Of a stretch of 64,000 nucleotides of DNA, positions 54,020-63,041 are shown one piece after another. The notes beneath the pieces were generated by a model. The model saw nothing but the letters and a program-made list of their open reading frames with translations. It had not been told where the DNA came from and did not search any database. Position numbers and translations under genes: made by a program. Each line of letters starts with the position of its first letter. Position 1 is the first letter of the stretch. The DNA is from Lentisalinibacter sp964602525 (GTDB lineage Bacteria; Pseudomonadota; Gammaproteobacteria; Steroidobacterales; Woeseiaceae): NCBI GenBank assembly GCA_964602525.1, contig CAZRSA010000001.1:22451-86450 (forward strand), read 5' to 3'.

Positions 54020-55048
54020 ATGAGGGCACTGGTGAAAAAGCTGGCGGAACCCGGAATCTGGCTCGAGGACATCCCGGAGCCCGAGGTGGGCCACAACGAC
54101 GTCCTCATCGAGGTCGCGAAAACCGCCATCTGCGGCACCGACATCCATATCTACCAGTGGGACGACTGGGCGAAGAAGACCATCCCGGTACCCATGGCCG
54201 TAGGTCACGAGTTCAGCGGCCGCATTGTCGAGGTGGGCAGCGAGGTGCGGGGTCTCGAGCCAGGCCACCGGGTATCCGCCGAAGGCCACATCACCTGCGG
54301 CGTGTGCCGCAACTGCCGCGCCGGCCGCCGTCACCTGTGCATCAACACCGTGGGCGTGGGCGTAAACCGCCCGGGCGCCTTCGCCGAATACATCGCGGTG
54401 CCCGCCTTCAACGTCTTCAAGCTGCCCGACGCCATTACCGACGACATGGCGGCAATCCTCGACCCGCTCGGCAATGCCACCCACACCGCGCTGTCCTTCG
54501 ACCTGGTGGGCGAGGACGTCATCATCACCGGCGCCGGCCCGATCGGCATCATGGCGGTGGCCATCTGCCGCTACGCCGGCGCCCGCCACGTGGTCATCAC
54601 CGACGTGAACGACTATCGCCTGAATCTCGCAAGGCAGATGGGTGCATCCGCGACCCTCAACGTCACCCGGGATTCCGTCGACGACGCCATGGAGTCACTG
54701 GACATGACCGAGGGCTTCGACGTGGGCATGGAGATGTCCGGGCAGCCCTCCGCGCTGCGCGAGCTGCTCCGGGTCATGCATCACGGCGGCAGCGTGGCGC
54801 TGCTCGGCATTCCGCCGGAGGAGACCGCTGTCGACTGGAACCAGATCATCTTCAAAGGCCTGGTGGTGAAGGGCATCTACGGCCGCGAGATGTTCGAGAC
54901 CTGGTACAAGATGTCCAGCATGCTGCAGAGCGGTCTCGACGTGCGCCCGATCATCACCCACCACTTCGCGCTCGCCGATTACGGCGAGGCGTTCGAGACC
55001 ATGTCCTCCGGGCGCTCCGGCAAGGTCGTGCTCGACTGGCACGCCTGA
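54020..55048 (+). CDS. tdh: L-threonine 3-dehydrogenase
   Basis: Tdh oxidises threonine to 2-amino-3-oxobutyrate for Kbl, which prevents release of aminoacetone. The 342-residue zinc alcohol-dehydrogenase-family enzyme has the catalytic zinc site Cys38 (AICGTDIHIYQWDDW) and GHEFSGRIVEVGSEV, the structural zinc cysteines in CGVCRNCRAGRRHLC, and the NAD motif ITGAGPIGIMAVAI. The length matches E. coli (341). The kbl-tdh operon order is as in E. coli. Confidence 0.97.
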   Translation: MRALVKKLAEPGIWLEDIPEPEVGHNDVLIEVAKTAICGTDIHIYQWDDWAKKTIPVPMAVGHEFSGRIVEVGSEVRGLEPGHRVSAEGHITCGVCRNCRAGRRHLCINTVGVGVNRPGAFAEYIAVPAFNVFKLPDAITDDMAAILDPLGNATHTALSFDLVGEDVIITGAGPIGIMAVAICRYAGARHVVITDVNDYRLNLARQMGASATLNVTRDSVDDAMESLDMTEGFDVGMEMSGQPSALRELLRVMHHGGSVALLGIPPEETAVDWNQIIFKGLVVKGIYGREMFETWYKMSSMLQSGLDVRPIITHHFALADYGEAFETMSSGRSGKVVLDWHA

Positions 55049-55124
55049 GGCCGGCACCCGAGGCCCGGGCCACTCCTTCCCGTGTGCCGCTGGTGGAGCG
55101 CCGCCGGCGGAGCGGCCCCGACTC

Positions 55125-56981
55125 CTAGCGCAGCACGTCGCAGAAGCAGTCCGCGTACACGCCGCGGCGGTCGTTGAAGCGGGCGATGCCCTGCCAGGCC
55201 TCCTCCAGCGCCGTCACCAGCGGGGCCAGCGGTGAACCGCCGGCGGCGAAACCGAATTCCGCCACAGTGGGCCCGATGCGCGAGTTCAGCAGCTGCAGCA
55301 GGAATTCCTGACCCGGCGTAAGCGGCCGATCGACGTATTTTACACCGTACTCGTCCTCGGCCAGGCCGGCCCGCTCGGCCGCGGCGGCGATGGCATCGTC
55401 CAGGCCGCCGAAGCGGTCGATCAGGCCGAACTCCAGCGCGTCACGGCCGGTCCAGACCCGGCCCTCCGCGACACGGGCAACCTCCTCGCGCTCCATGCCC
55501 CGCTGCTCGGCGATGCCGGCAACGAAATCCCGGTAGGTCGAATCCACGGTGATTTCGAACACCTCCCGCGCCTTGCCGTCCAGCGCCCGGTCCGGGCGCA
55601 GCGCGCCCGCCAGCGCGGTGGTGCCGACGCCGTCGGTGTTGATGCCGATCTTCTCCAGCGTGCGCTGGAAGGTGGGGAACATGCCGATTACGCCGATGGA
55701 CCCCGTGATGGTGGTGGGTCGGGCCAGGATCTCGTCGCCCGCCGCGGAGATCCAGTAGCCGGCGGAAGCCGCCACGCTGCCCATGGAGACGATCACCGGC
55801 CGGTCGGTCGCCTTGAAGGCCTGGATCTCGTCGAACACCAGCTCCGAGGCGAAGGTGCTGCCGCCGCCGCTGTCCACCCGCAGCACGAGCGCCTCCACCG
55901 ACTCGTCTCCGATGGCCCGGCGGATCAGGTTCCCGGTGGACTCGCCGCCGATGCTGCCGGCGGGCGCATCGCCCTCCACCACCGGCCCCGATGCGACGAT
56001 CACGGCCACGTTGCGCTCGCCCGCCGTGTCGCCGCGCAGCAGGCGCCGGGCGTCCACGTAATCGTCCAGGCCGATGGACCGGTAGCTGTCCTCCTGAACC
56101 CCGTTGGCGCCGGCGATGCCGATCATGTGCTCACGGAACTCGGACCGGGTGGCCACCCGGTCCGCCAGGCCGACCCGCACGGCCATGTCGGCGAAGCGTC
56201 CCTCGCTCGCCTCCAGTTCCTCGGGCAGGTTGTCCACGGCGGACTGCAGACGGGCGGCATCCAGGCCGCGGGCCGCGGAGACGCCGCCGAGCCAGGCCTG
56301 CCAGAGCTGGTCCAGCAGCTCCCGGTTGGCCGCCTTGGCGGGCTCCGACATGTCGTTGCGGGTGAAGGGCTCGGCCGCGGACTTGTAGGTGCCGGCGGTG
56401 AATACGTTCCAGTCGATGCCGAGCTCGTCGATGGCGTCGCGGAAATAGTTGCGATAGATGCCGTAGCCCTGCAGGAACAGGATGCCGCGATCCTGCAGCC
56501 ACACCTCGTCGGCGTGGGCGGCGATGTAGTAGGCAGCCTGGGTGTAGACATTGCCCATGGCGATCACGGGCTTGCCGGAGGCCCTGAAGGTCTCGACGGA
56601 GTCGGCGACGGTCTGCAGCTTGGTCAGCCCGCCGCCGAGCAGGCCGTCCAGCTCCAGCACCACGGCCGGGATACGCTCGTCCTCAGCGGCCCATTCGAGC
56701 GCATCCCGGATGTCGCGCAGCCGGGTCTGGCCGACGCCGTCGCCCATGGCCTCTGCCAGGGCGCGGTCCACGGGATCACCCTCGTACTCCTCCACGAGAT
56801 ACCCCTCCGGCGCGATCACCAGCGCCGCCTGACTGGGCAGTTCGGGCACCGGCGGCGACAGGGCCGTCACCAGCAGGGCGAACAGGAACAGCAGCACGAG
56901 CAGATGCAGGATCTTGCGGATGCCGTCCAGTCCCCGCCACAGCGCGCGCAGGACCTTCATCAGGGTTCTTCCCAGTGCCAT
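55125..56981 (-). CDS. sppA: Signal peptide peptidase SppA (67K type)
   Basis: SppA is an inner-membrane serine protease that degrades cleaved signal peptides. The 618-residue protein, the same length as E. coli, has an N-terminal transmembrane anchor (ILHLLVLLFLFALLVTAL) and two S49 domains. The catalytic Lys200 lies in FTAGTYKSAAEPFTRNDMS and the Ser406 in VSMGSVAASAGYWIS, as expected for the Lys-Ser dyad shared between domains. It stands alone, convergent with tdh. Confidence 0.95.
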   Translation of the reverse strand: MALGRTLMKVLRALWRGLDGIRKILHLLVLLFLFALLVTALSPPVPELPSQAALVIAPEGYLVEEYEGDPVDRALAEAMGDGVGQTRLRDIRDALEWAAEDERIPAVVLELDGLLGGGLTKLQTVADSVETFRASGKPVIAMGNVYTQAAYYIAAHADEVWLQDRGILFLQGYGIYRNYFRDAIDELGIDWNVFTAGTYKSAAEPFTRNDMSEPAKAANRELLDQLWQAWLGGVSAARGLDAARLQSAVDNLPEELEASEGRFADMAVRVGLADRVATRSEFREHMIGIAGANGVQEDSYRSIGLDDYVDARRLLRGDTAGERNVAVIVASGPVVEGDAPAGSIGGESTGNLIRRAIGDESVEALVLRVDSGGGSTFASELVFDEIQAFKATDRPVIVSMGSVAASAGYWISAAGDEILARPTTITGSIGVIGMFPTFQRTLEKIGINTDGVGTTALAGALRPDRALDGKAREVFEITVDSTYRDFVAGIAEQRGMEREEVARVAEGRVWTGRDALEFGLIDRFGGLDDAIAAAAERAGLAEDEYGVKYVDRPLTPGQEFLLQLLNSRIGPTVAEFGFAAGGSPLAPLVTALEEAWQGIARFNDRRGVYADCFCDVLR

Positions 56982-57066
56982 GTTCTCACTCCTCGTCCGG
57001 CGCGGCTGCGCCGTGGTATCGAATGCGGCAGGCTGCGCCGGCGTGGCCGCCGCCCGCCGGCTGCGC

Positions 57067-58329
57067 TCAGGTGCCCGGCAGCAGCCACAAAGACAGCGCG
57101 GGCACGTACGTGATGATGATTACCGAAATCAGCAGAATCAACAGGAAAGGCAGCGTGGCCAGGTAGACGCGGACGATCGGCTCCTCGAACCGGTAACTGG
57201 CGATGAACAGGTTCAGGCCCACCGGCGGGGTGAGATAGCCGAGCTGCATCGCCGCCAGGAAGATGATGCCGAGGTGGATCGGATGGATGTCGTACTGGGC
57301 GGCCACCGGCAGGATCAGCGGCACCACCAGCACCAGCGCGGAGAAGATGTCGAGTATGGCACCGAGGATCAGCAGGAAGACGAGCAGAAGCAACAGGAAT
57401 GTCAGCGGCCCGCTGACGAACTGCTCCACGACGGCCAGCAGCTTCTGCGGCACCCCGGCGTCGATCATGATGTTCGTCGACGCGAGCGAGACGCCGAGGA
57501 TCACCAGGATGCCCCCCACCAGCAGCATGGACTCACGCATGATGCGGGGCAGCTCGCGCAGGGGGATCTCCCGCAGCACCACGACCTCGACGAACACCAC
57601 GTACAGCGCCGTCACCGCGGCCGCCTCCGAGACGCCGATGAGGCCGGAGTAGATACCGCCGAGCACCACCACGGGCAGCGGTATCTCCCAGGCCGACTCG
57701 CGCACGGCACCCGCCACTTCCCGCCAGGAGAACTCCGACAGCGGCTGGCGTTCGCGGCGGTTCACCCACAGGCTCCAGCCCGAGAGCATGATCAGCATCA
57801 GCAGGCCGGGCAGCACGCCGGCGCGGAACAGCTCGTCGATGGACTGCTGGGCGACGACGCCGTAGAGGATCAGCGGCAGCGAGGGCGCGAACAGCAGGCC
57901 CAGGCTGCCCGCGCTGGTCACCAGCCCCAGGTTGAAGCGCTCGGGATAGCCGGCCTGGGTCAGCGCCGGATACAGGATGGCGCCCAGGGCGATGATGGTG
58001 ACGCCCGAAGCACCCGTGAAGGCGGTGAAGAAAGCGCAGGCGGCCAGCGAGACTATTGCCAGACCGCCGGGCATCCAGCCGAGCAGGGCCCGGGTAATAC
58101 GCACCAGGCGGCGGGGCGCGCCGCTCTCGCTCAGGACGAAACCGGCGAAGGTGAACAGGGGTATCGCCAGCAGGAAGGGCATGGTGCCGACGCTGAAGAA
58201 CTCGATGGTCACGGCGGAGAGATCGATGTCCGCCCGGTAGTAGCCCCACATGGCGCTCGCGGCGATCACGGCGAACAGCGGCGCCCCGAGCAGCGCCAGC
58301 ACGAGCAGGATGATGCCGACCAGGATCAT
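57067..58329 (-). CDS. dctM: TRAP transporter large permease (DctM)
   Basis: The 420-residue membrane subunit has about 12 hydrophobic helices and the DctM family pattern: IPLFTFAGFVLSESG, FTGASGVTIIALGAILYPAL, APSLPLILYGVVA and QLGYLTPPVGLNLFIAS at the C-terminus. It couples Na+ or H+ flow to uptake of a substrate delivered by the DctP receptor. Its ATG (58327-58329) shares one base with the dctQ stop, so the two are translationally coupled. An in-frame upstream extension overlapping dctQ is spurious. Confidence 0.95.
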   Translation of the reverse strand: MILVGIILLVLALLGAPLFAVIAASAMWGYYRADIDLSAVTIEFFSVGTMPFLLAIPLFTFAGFVLSESGAPRRLVRITRALLGWMPGGLAIVSLAACAFFTAFTGASGVTIIALGAILYPALTQAGYPERFNLGLVTSAGSLGLLFAPSLPLILYGVVAQQSIDELFRAGVLPGLLMLIMLSGWSLWVNRRERQPLSEFSWREVAGAVRESAWEIPLPVVVLGGIYSGLIGVSEAAAVTALYVVFVEVVVLREIPLRELPRIMRESMLLVGGILVILGVSLASTNIMIDAGVPQKLLAVVEQFVSGPLTFLLLLLVFLLILGAILDIFSALVLVVPLILPVAAQYDIHPIHLGIIFLAAMQLGYLTPPVGLNLFIASYRFEEPIVRVYLATLPFLLILLISVIIITYVPALSLWLLPGT

Positions 58330-58859
58330 CACGGCTCCCGGTAGCGCCAGCGGTTGGCAAGACGCAGCGCACTCGCGCCGGTGAACAGCAGATAGCGCCA
58401 GGCCATCAGGCCGAAGGCGATGGGCATCACGATCTGGAACCACCAGGCCGGCAGACCCCCGACGAGGCGGTCGCCGAACTCCCAGGCGCTGTAGACGAAG
58501 CGTCCGGAGTGCCAGGCCAGCAGGGCGCAGACGGCTGCGGTGAAGGCGTTGACCAGGACCTCGGAGGCGACCCGCAGTCCCGGCGACAGGAAGCGGGAGA
58601 CCACGTCGATGCTGATGTGCTTGTTCGCCCGGCTGGCCGCGACGGCGCCGAACAGGGCCACCCACAGCACCATCAGTTTCAGTACCTCGTCCGCCCAGAT
58701 GAAACTGAAGTCGAAGGCGTTGCGGAGGATGATCTGGGTCGTGGCCAGCACGATCATGGCCGACAGCAGCACGATGAGGACCAGGTCCTCCAGCCCCCGG
58801 CCGATGCGCTCGAGGCGCTCGCTCAGGCGCCCGCTGAGACGCCCGGGCGCCTCGGTCAC
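58329..58859 (-). CDS. dctQ: TRAP transporter small permease (DctQ)
   Basis: The 176-residue protein has four hydrophobic helices (VLIVLLSAMIVLATTQIIL, LMVLWVALFGAVAASRANKH, FTAAVCALLAWHS, FQIVMPIAFGLMAWRYL) typical of DctQ. It lies between the receptor gene, which it overlaps by 4 bp, and dctM. The Trp-Ala-Asp-Glu motif in FIWADEVLKL is characteristic. Confidence 0.93.
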   Translation of the reverse strand: MTEAPGRLSGRLSERLERIGRGLEDLVLIVLLSAMIVLATTQIILRNAFDFSFIWADEVLKLMVLWVALFGAVAASRANKHISIDVVSRFLSPGLRVASEVLVNAFTAAVCALLAWHSGRFVYSAWEFGDRLVGGLPAWWFQIVMPIAFGLMAWRYLLFTGASALRLANRWRYREP

Positions 58860-59896
58860 GGGCTGTCGCCGTCCGCCTGCGCCGTCGGAGCGGCCTGCGC
58901 GCGGTATTCGGCGAGCAGCGCCAACACCTCGTCGAGCAGCTCCGGCGAGAGATAACCCTCTTCCGCCAGGCTGCGGTTGGCGGCCATCACCGGCTCGCGC
59001 CAGCGATCGATGGCGCCTGCCGCCGGCTCGACGAAATCCACGCCGGTGTTGGCCAGCGCCGCCAGGGCGTCCTCGTTGTCGGCCTGGTTAACGCGGTCGA
59101 AATTCTCGTAGACGCGGTTCATGACCTCGTCGACGACAGCCTGATCCGCCTCCGACAGGCGGGAGAACGCACGCTTGTCGATGGCCAGATAACCCAGCGT
59201 GTAGAGCAGCGGCAATTCGGTGAGATAGTCCACCTTTGTATGCCACTGCAGCACCAGCACCGCCACCGGCGGCGAGGCGACGATGTCGATCAGCCCGGTC
59301 TGGAGACCGGTCAGCACGTCGGTCACCGGCAGGGTTACCGGCGAGAGGTCCAGCGCTTCCATTGCACGGTAGCTGATCTGGTCGCCCTCGGGCACCCACA
59401 CCTTCTTGCCCTTGAGGTCGTCCACGGAGCGCACGGGCGTACCCGACAGGAAGCGGGCGAAGCCGCCTCCTGCGAAGCCGAAGCTGACGAAGCCGGCCTC
59501 CTCGAGGCCCTCCTCGAGTTTCGGGTCGATGCGTTCGCGGACGTAGTCCACCTCGGCAGGAGTCTCGAACAGCAGCGGCAGGCCGTAGATGTTCAGGTCC
59601 GGGTAGTACTGCTCCATGCTGTTGGCGGTGAACACGCCGCCGTGCAGCTGGCCGATGCGGATCTTGCGCAGCACTTTCTTGTCGTCGCCCATGACGCCGC
59701 CGCCGTAGAGCTTGATATTCACCCTGCCGTCGGTGCGTTCGGCGATCTCCGCGGCCGCGCGCCGCATGTCCTTCATCCAGGTGGAACCCTCGGGCGCGAT
59801 GGTGGCGATCTTCAGGTCCACCGCCGCCGCCGGGCCGGCGAGGATCAGCAGCGCCAGCGTCTTCAGCGCGATGAGGGTGACGAGTCTCGAATTCAT
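58856..59896 (-). CDS. dctP: TRAP transporter substrate-binding protein (DctP family, TatT-associated)
   Basis: A 346-residue periplasmic receptor with a signal peptide (ending AGPAAAVDLKIATIAPEGS). It has the DctP pattern WMKDMRRAAAEIAERTDG, VDDLKGKKVWVPEGDQISYR and the PVTDVLTGLQTGLIDIVASP hinge. The conserved Arg that binds carboxylates in most DctP proteins is not obvious: the GGFARFLS segment has an Arg, but the usual KVR-type motif differs. With a TatT lipoprotein upstream, the receptor is probably of the TatP(T) type known from Treponema, whose ligand may be hydrophobic. Confidence 0.92.
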   Translation of the reverse strand: MNSRLVTLIALKTLALLILAGPAAAVDLKIATIAPEGSTWMKDMRRAAAEIAERTDGRVNIKLYGGGVMGDDKKVLRKIRIGQLHGGVFTANSMEQYYPDLNIYGLPLLFETPAEVDYVRERIDPKLEEGLEEAGFVSFGFAGGGFARFLSGTPVRSVDDLKGKKVWVPEGDQISYRAMEALDLSPVTLPVTDVLTGLQTGLIDIVASPPVAVLVLQWHTKVDYLTELPLLYTLGYLAIDKRAFSRLSEADQAVVDEVMNRVYENFDRVNQADNEDALAALANTGVDFVEPAAGAIDRWREPVMAANRSLAEEGYLSPELLDEVLALLAEYRAQAAPTAQADGDSP

Positions 59897-59941
59897 GGCT
59901 GATGCACTCCCTGTGAGTGGCCCTTGCGTCCTCGGCAGGAC

Positions 59942-60817
59942 TCAGAAATACGTATCGGCGCTCTCGAGCAGCGCCTCGGCGTCGCGCTGGGCCAGTGTGT
60001 TCGTCAGCGTGTAACCGGGCACGACCGGATCGGCCTCGAGCACCTCGGTGAGCAGCCGGTCGTGCAGGTCCCGTTCGTAGAGCAACCGCGCATAACCGCG
60101 GGCATACTCGACCTTCACCGACAGGTCCCTGCCCTCCGTGAGTTCGATGGCTTTCTCGAAATAGTTTCGCGCGAGCTCCGGTTCGCCGCCGAGCGAGGGC
60201 GGCCGCAGCGTCGCCAGGATGGCGAGATAGGTGTAGGCCTGCGCGTCGTACTCGCCCTCGTCGAGGGCGAGCAGGCGCTCGAGCACGGCCTCCATACGCG
60301 GCAGCTCCGCCAGCGAGTTCCAGTCGTCACTGTGGGCGCGGATATAGGCCAGCGAGGACAGGGCATAGCTGTAGAGCGCGTCGGCATCGCGGGGTCCGAG
60401 CCCGTCCAGGGTATCCCTGAAAGCCGAGTAGTCCTGCTCGTCCCAGAGGCAGGCGGGACGGTATTCGATGCACAGGGAGCGGGCGCCGTAACGGCGGGCC
60501 CGTTCGGTGAGGCGCTTAGCCCGCGCGGGGTCGTCGGCGAACACGGCGCCGTAAGAGGCATAGAGTTCGGCGGCGGCCTGCAGCACGGCCGGATCGTCCG
60601 GGTTGCCCTCCACCAGGCTGTCCAGCAGGAGCAGGTAGGCCGGCGCACCGTCACGCACCGTCTCCGGATCCGTCTGGTTCAGGACGGCCGAACTCACGTT
60701 ATCCGCGAACCCGGAAGCGGCGGAGGAAACCAGGGAGGCGCAGCCCGTGGAGCCGAGCGCCACGGCCGCGAGGGCGATGATGCCCGCACGGGTGTATTTG
60801 GGGCAGCGTTCCGTCAT
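59942..60817 (-). CDS. tatT: TatT-type TPR lipoprotein of a TRAP transporter
   Basis: A 291-residue lipoprotein (lipobox GSTGC, Cys26) made of helical TPR-like repeats: QAAAELYASYGAVFADDPAR, LYSYALSSLAYIRAHSDDW, AYTYLAILATLRPPSLGG and KVEYARGYARLLYERDLHD. It resembles TatT (Tp0956) of Treponema pallidum, which forms trimers that bind the TRAP receptor TatP(T). It is the first gene of the operon tatT-dctP-dctQ-dctM, 45 bp before dctP. The context strongly supports a periplasmic accessory role in TRAP transport. Confidence 0.85.
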   Translation of the reverse strand: MTERCPKYTRAGIIALAAVALGSTGCASLVSSAASGFADNVSSAVLNQTDPETVRDGAPAYLLLLDSLVEGNPDDPAVLQAAAELYASYGAVFADDPARAKRLTERARRYGARSLCIEYRPACLWDEQDYSAFRDTLDGLGPRDADALYSYALSSLAYIRAHSDDWNSLAELPRMEAVLERLLALDEGEYDAQAYTYLAILATLRPPSLGGEPELARNYFEKAIELTEGRDLSVKVEYARGYARLLYERDLHDRLLTEVLEADPVVPGYTLTNTLAQRDAEALLESADTYF

Positions 60818-60877
60818 GGATGCTGTGACTCCGGCCGGCAGGCTTCGTTCCTCCCGTCCGATGCCAGCGCGTCGCCG

Positions 60878-61222
60878 TCAGATCTTCTCGCGAATCCTGG
60901 CGGCCTTGCCGGTACGCCCGCGCAGGTAATACAGCTTGGCGCGGCGCACGTCGCCCTTGCGCTTGACGATGATGTCGCCGATGGAAGGACTGTAGGTCTG
61001 GAACACCCGTTCCACCCCCTCGCCGTGCGACATCTTGCGCACGGTGAAAGACGAGTTCAGGCCGCGGTTGCGCTTGGCGATCACCACGCCCTCGTAGGAC
61101 TGGAGGCGCTCGCGCTCACCCTCCTTGACGCGCACCTGCACGGCGACCGTATCGCCCGGGGCGAAGTCGGGCAATTCGCGCTGCATCTGTTCCTGCTCCA
61201 AAGCGTCGATGACCTTGCTCAT
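60878..61222 (-). CDS. rplS: 50S ribosomal protein L19
   Basis: A 114-residue protein matching bacterial L19: FAPGDTVAVQVRVKEGERER, LQSYEGVVIAKRNRGLNSSF, YSPSIGDIIVKRKGDVRRAK and the basic C-terminus. The start is MSKVIDALEQEQM at 61222. It is the last gene of the S16-RimM-TrmD-L19 operon. Confidence 0.97.
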   Translation of the reverse strand: MSKVIDALEQEQMQRELPDFAPGDTVAVQVRVKEGERERLQSYEGVVIAKRNRGLNSSFTVRKMSHGEGVERVFQTYSPSIGDIIVKRKGDVRRAKLYYLRGRTGKAARIREKI

Positions 61223-61290
61223 GGCTTGTTCCTGCTGTCTCGCTAGAGTGTTGCAAATAATGTACGTCGTCGTTGTCCGGCCGGAAACGC

Positions 61291-62034
61291 TTACCGCAGC
61301 CCGGCCTCGGCCTTGTATTCCTCGAGCAGCTCGCGCTCCTCGTCCGTCAGCGGCCTGCCTTCCAGCAGATCCGGCCGCCGCGACCATGTGCGCCCCAGCG
61401 ACTGGCGCAGCCGCCAGCGGGCGATGGCCCGGTGGTCTCCCGAGGTCAGTACTGCCGGCACCCGCCGGCCGGCCACCACCTCGGGCCGGGTGTAATGCGG
61501 GCAGTCGAGCAGTCCCGCCTCGTAGGACTCCTGCACGGCCGACTCCGCGTCGCCCAGCACTCCCGGCAGTAACCTCACCGTCGCGTCGATCACCGCCATG
61601 GCGGCGATCTCGCCGCCGCTCAATACGAAATCTCCCAGGGAGACCTCCTCGTCCACCCGGGCATCGACGAGGCGCTCGTCGACGCCCTCGTAGCGTCCGG
61701 CCACCAGCACCAGTGCGGGCAGCGCGGCATACTCGCGCGCCAGCGCCTGGTCGAAGCGCCTGCCCTGCGGGCTCAGGTGCACCACCCGGGCGCCTTCTCC
61801 GGTGCGCCGCCGCGCCGCGTCGATGGCGGCCGCGAGCGGAGCGAACTTCATCACCATACCCGGTCCGCCGCCGTAGGGCCGGTCGTCCACCGTCCGGTGC
61901 ACGTCGGCGGTGAAATCCCGCGGATTCACCGCGCCCAGCGACACCAGTCCGCCGTCCACGGCCCGCCCGACGACGCCGAAACGCCCGACCGCCAGGACGT
62001 CGTCCGGGAACAGACTGACCACTTCGATCCGCAT
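61291..62034 (-). CDS. trmD: tRNA (guanine-37-N1)-methyltransferase
   Basis: TrmD places m1G at position 37 of tRNAs that read CUN, CCN and CGG, protecting the reading frame. The 247-residue protein has the SPOUT trefoil-knot motifs: DDRPYGGGPGMVMKFAPL, VLVAGRYEGVDERLVD, SLGDFVLSGGEIAAMAVID, and CPHYTRPE near the C-terminus. It lies 4 bp after rimM. Confidence 0.97.
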   Translation of the reverse strand: MRIEVVSLFPDDVLAVGRFGVVGRAVDGGLVSLGAVNPRDFTADVHRTVDDRPYGGGPGMVMKFAPLAAAIDAARRRTGEGARVVHLSPQGRRFDQALAREYAALPALVLVAGRYEGVDERLVDARVDEEVSLGDFVLSGGEIAAMAVIDATVRLLPGVLGDAESAVQESYEAGLLDCPHYTRPEVVAGRRVPAVLTSGDHRAIARWRLRQSLGRTWSRRPDLLEGRPLTDEERELLEEYKAEAGLR

Positions 62035-62038
62035 GCGG

Positions 62039-62584
62039 TCAGCTCCACTCCCAGTCCACGTCCCAGTCCACGACGATGCGGCCCTCCTTCAGGCACACCG
62101 CCTGCACGATCTCTTGCAGCACGAAGGGGATCAGCAGATCCTCTCCCTGCTCGCGGCCGACCACCATCACGTCGTGCGCGCCGGTCTCCAGCATCCGTTC
62201 GACCCTGCCGAGCCGCTCGCCGCGCCCGTCGCGCACTTCGAGGCCGACGAGGTCGGCCCAGTAATACCGCCCCTCTCCCGGATCCGGCAGGCTCGAGCGC
62301 TCGACGGCGATCTCGGCCCCGATCCACGCTTCCGCCGCATCACGGTCCTCCATGGACTCCAGCGCGGCGACGATCGTCCTGCCGGAGCGCCCGTCCCGCA
62401 CCCGGAACAGCCGGCGCTCGCGGCCCCTGGTCAGCCACCACTCCGGGTAGCGCAGTACGTTTTCCCGGGGATCGGTATAGGAGAACACCTTCACCCAGCC
62501 CCGGATGCCGTGGACCCCGCTGATCCGGCCCACGGCGACGAGGGCGGCCGAATCGCCGGTGCCCGCCGGATCGCGACCTTCCAC
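62039..62584 (-). CDS. rimM: 16S rRNA maturation factor RimM
   Basis: A 181-residue protein with an N-terminal RimM domain (VAVGRISGVHGIRGWVKVFS) and a C-terminal PRC-barrel (YYWADLVGLEVRDGRGERLG, VDWDVDWEWS at the end). It binds S19 and assists late 30S head assembly. It is 19 bp after rpsP and 4 bp before trmD. Confidence 0.96.
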   Translation of the reverse strand: MEGRDPAGTGDSAALVAVGRISGVHGIRGWVKVFSYTDPRENVLRYPEWWLTRGRERRLFRVRDGRSGRTIVAALESMEDRDAAEAWIGAEIAVERSSLPDPGEGRYYWADLVGLEVRDGRGERLGRVERMLETGAHDVMVVGREQGEDLLIPFVLQEIVQAVCLKEGRIVVDWDVDWEWS

Positions 62585-62603
62585 GGCCCCGCCGGGCCTG
62601 CGC

Positions 62604-62861
62604 TCAGGCGCTGGCGGCAGCCTTGCGGGCCTGCTTCAGCAGTGAGGCCACCCGCTCCGACGGCCGGGCGCCCTGGCCGATCCAGTGCTCGACACGGGCC
62701 ACGTCCAGGCGCAGGCCTTCCTCGCCTTCCCTGGCCTGGGGATGGAAGAAGCCCAGCCGCTCGATGTAGCGGCCGTCGCGACGGTTCCGGCTGTCGGTCA
62801 CGATGACGTGATAGAAGGGCTTCTTCTTCGCCCCTCCCCGGGTTAAGCGGATGCTGACCAT
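62604..62861 (-). CDS. rpsP: 30S ribosomal protein S16
   Basis: An 85-residue protein matching S16: MVSIRLTRGGAKKKPFYHVI, RRDGRYIERLGFFHP and DVARVEHWIGQGARPSERV. The ATG at 62859-62861 gives the family N-terminus. An in-frame ATG at 62951 would add 30 unrelated residues and is rejected. It is the first gene of the operon. Confidence 0.97.
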   Translation of the reverse strand: MVSIRLTRGGAKKKPFYHVIVTDSRNRRDGRYIERLGFFHPQAREGEEGLRLDVARVEHWIGQGARPSERVASLLKQARKAAASA

Positions 62862-62949
62862 GAACTGATGGACCTCGCCATTCTCGAAACTGAAATCATT
62901 GGACGCAGGCACGGGACAACGCTCGGCCCGGCGCCCGAGTAAACACGCC

Positions 62950-62977
62950 ATTTTACTGCAATGCTCGAAAAAGTGAA
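62950..62977 (-). promoter_or_regulatory. Candidate promoter of the rpsP operon
   Basis: On the minus strand TTCACT (62977-62972) and TAAAAT (62955-62950) are 16 bp apart, in an AT-rich island between ffh and rpsP, about 90 bases before the S16 start. The resulting leader of about 80 nt has room for feedback control, but I identified no specific fold. Confidence 0.55.
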
Positions 62978-63041
62978 GGACTAAAGTGAAGAACTTCCGG
63001 ACGGCTCCCGCCCGGTCAGCGACGCTCGTCAGCGGCCCGTG

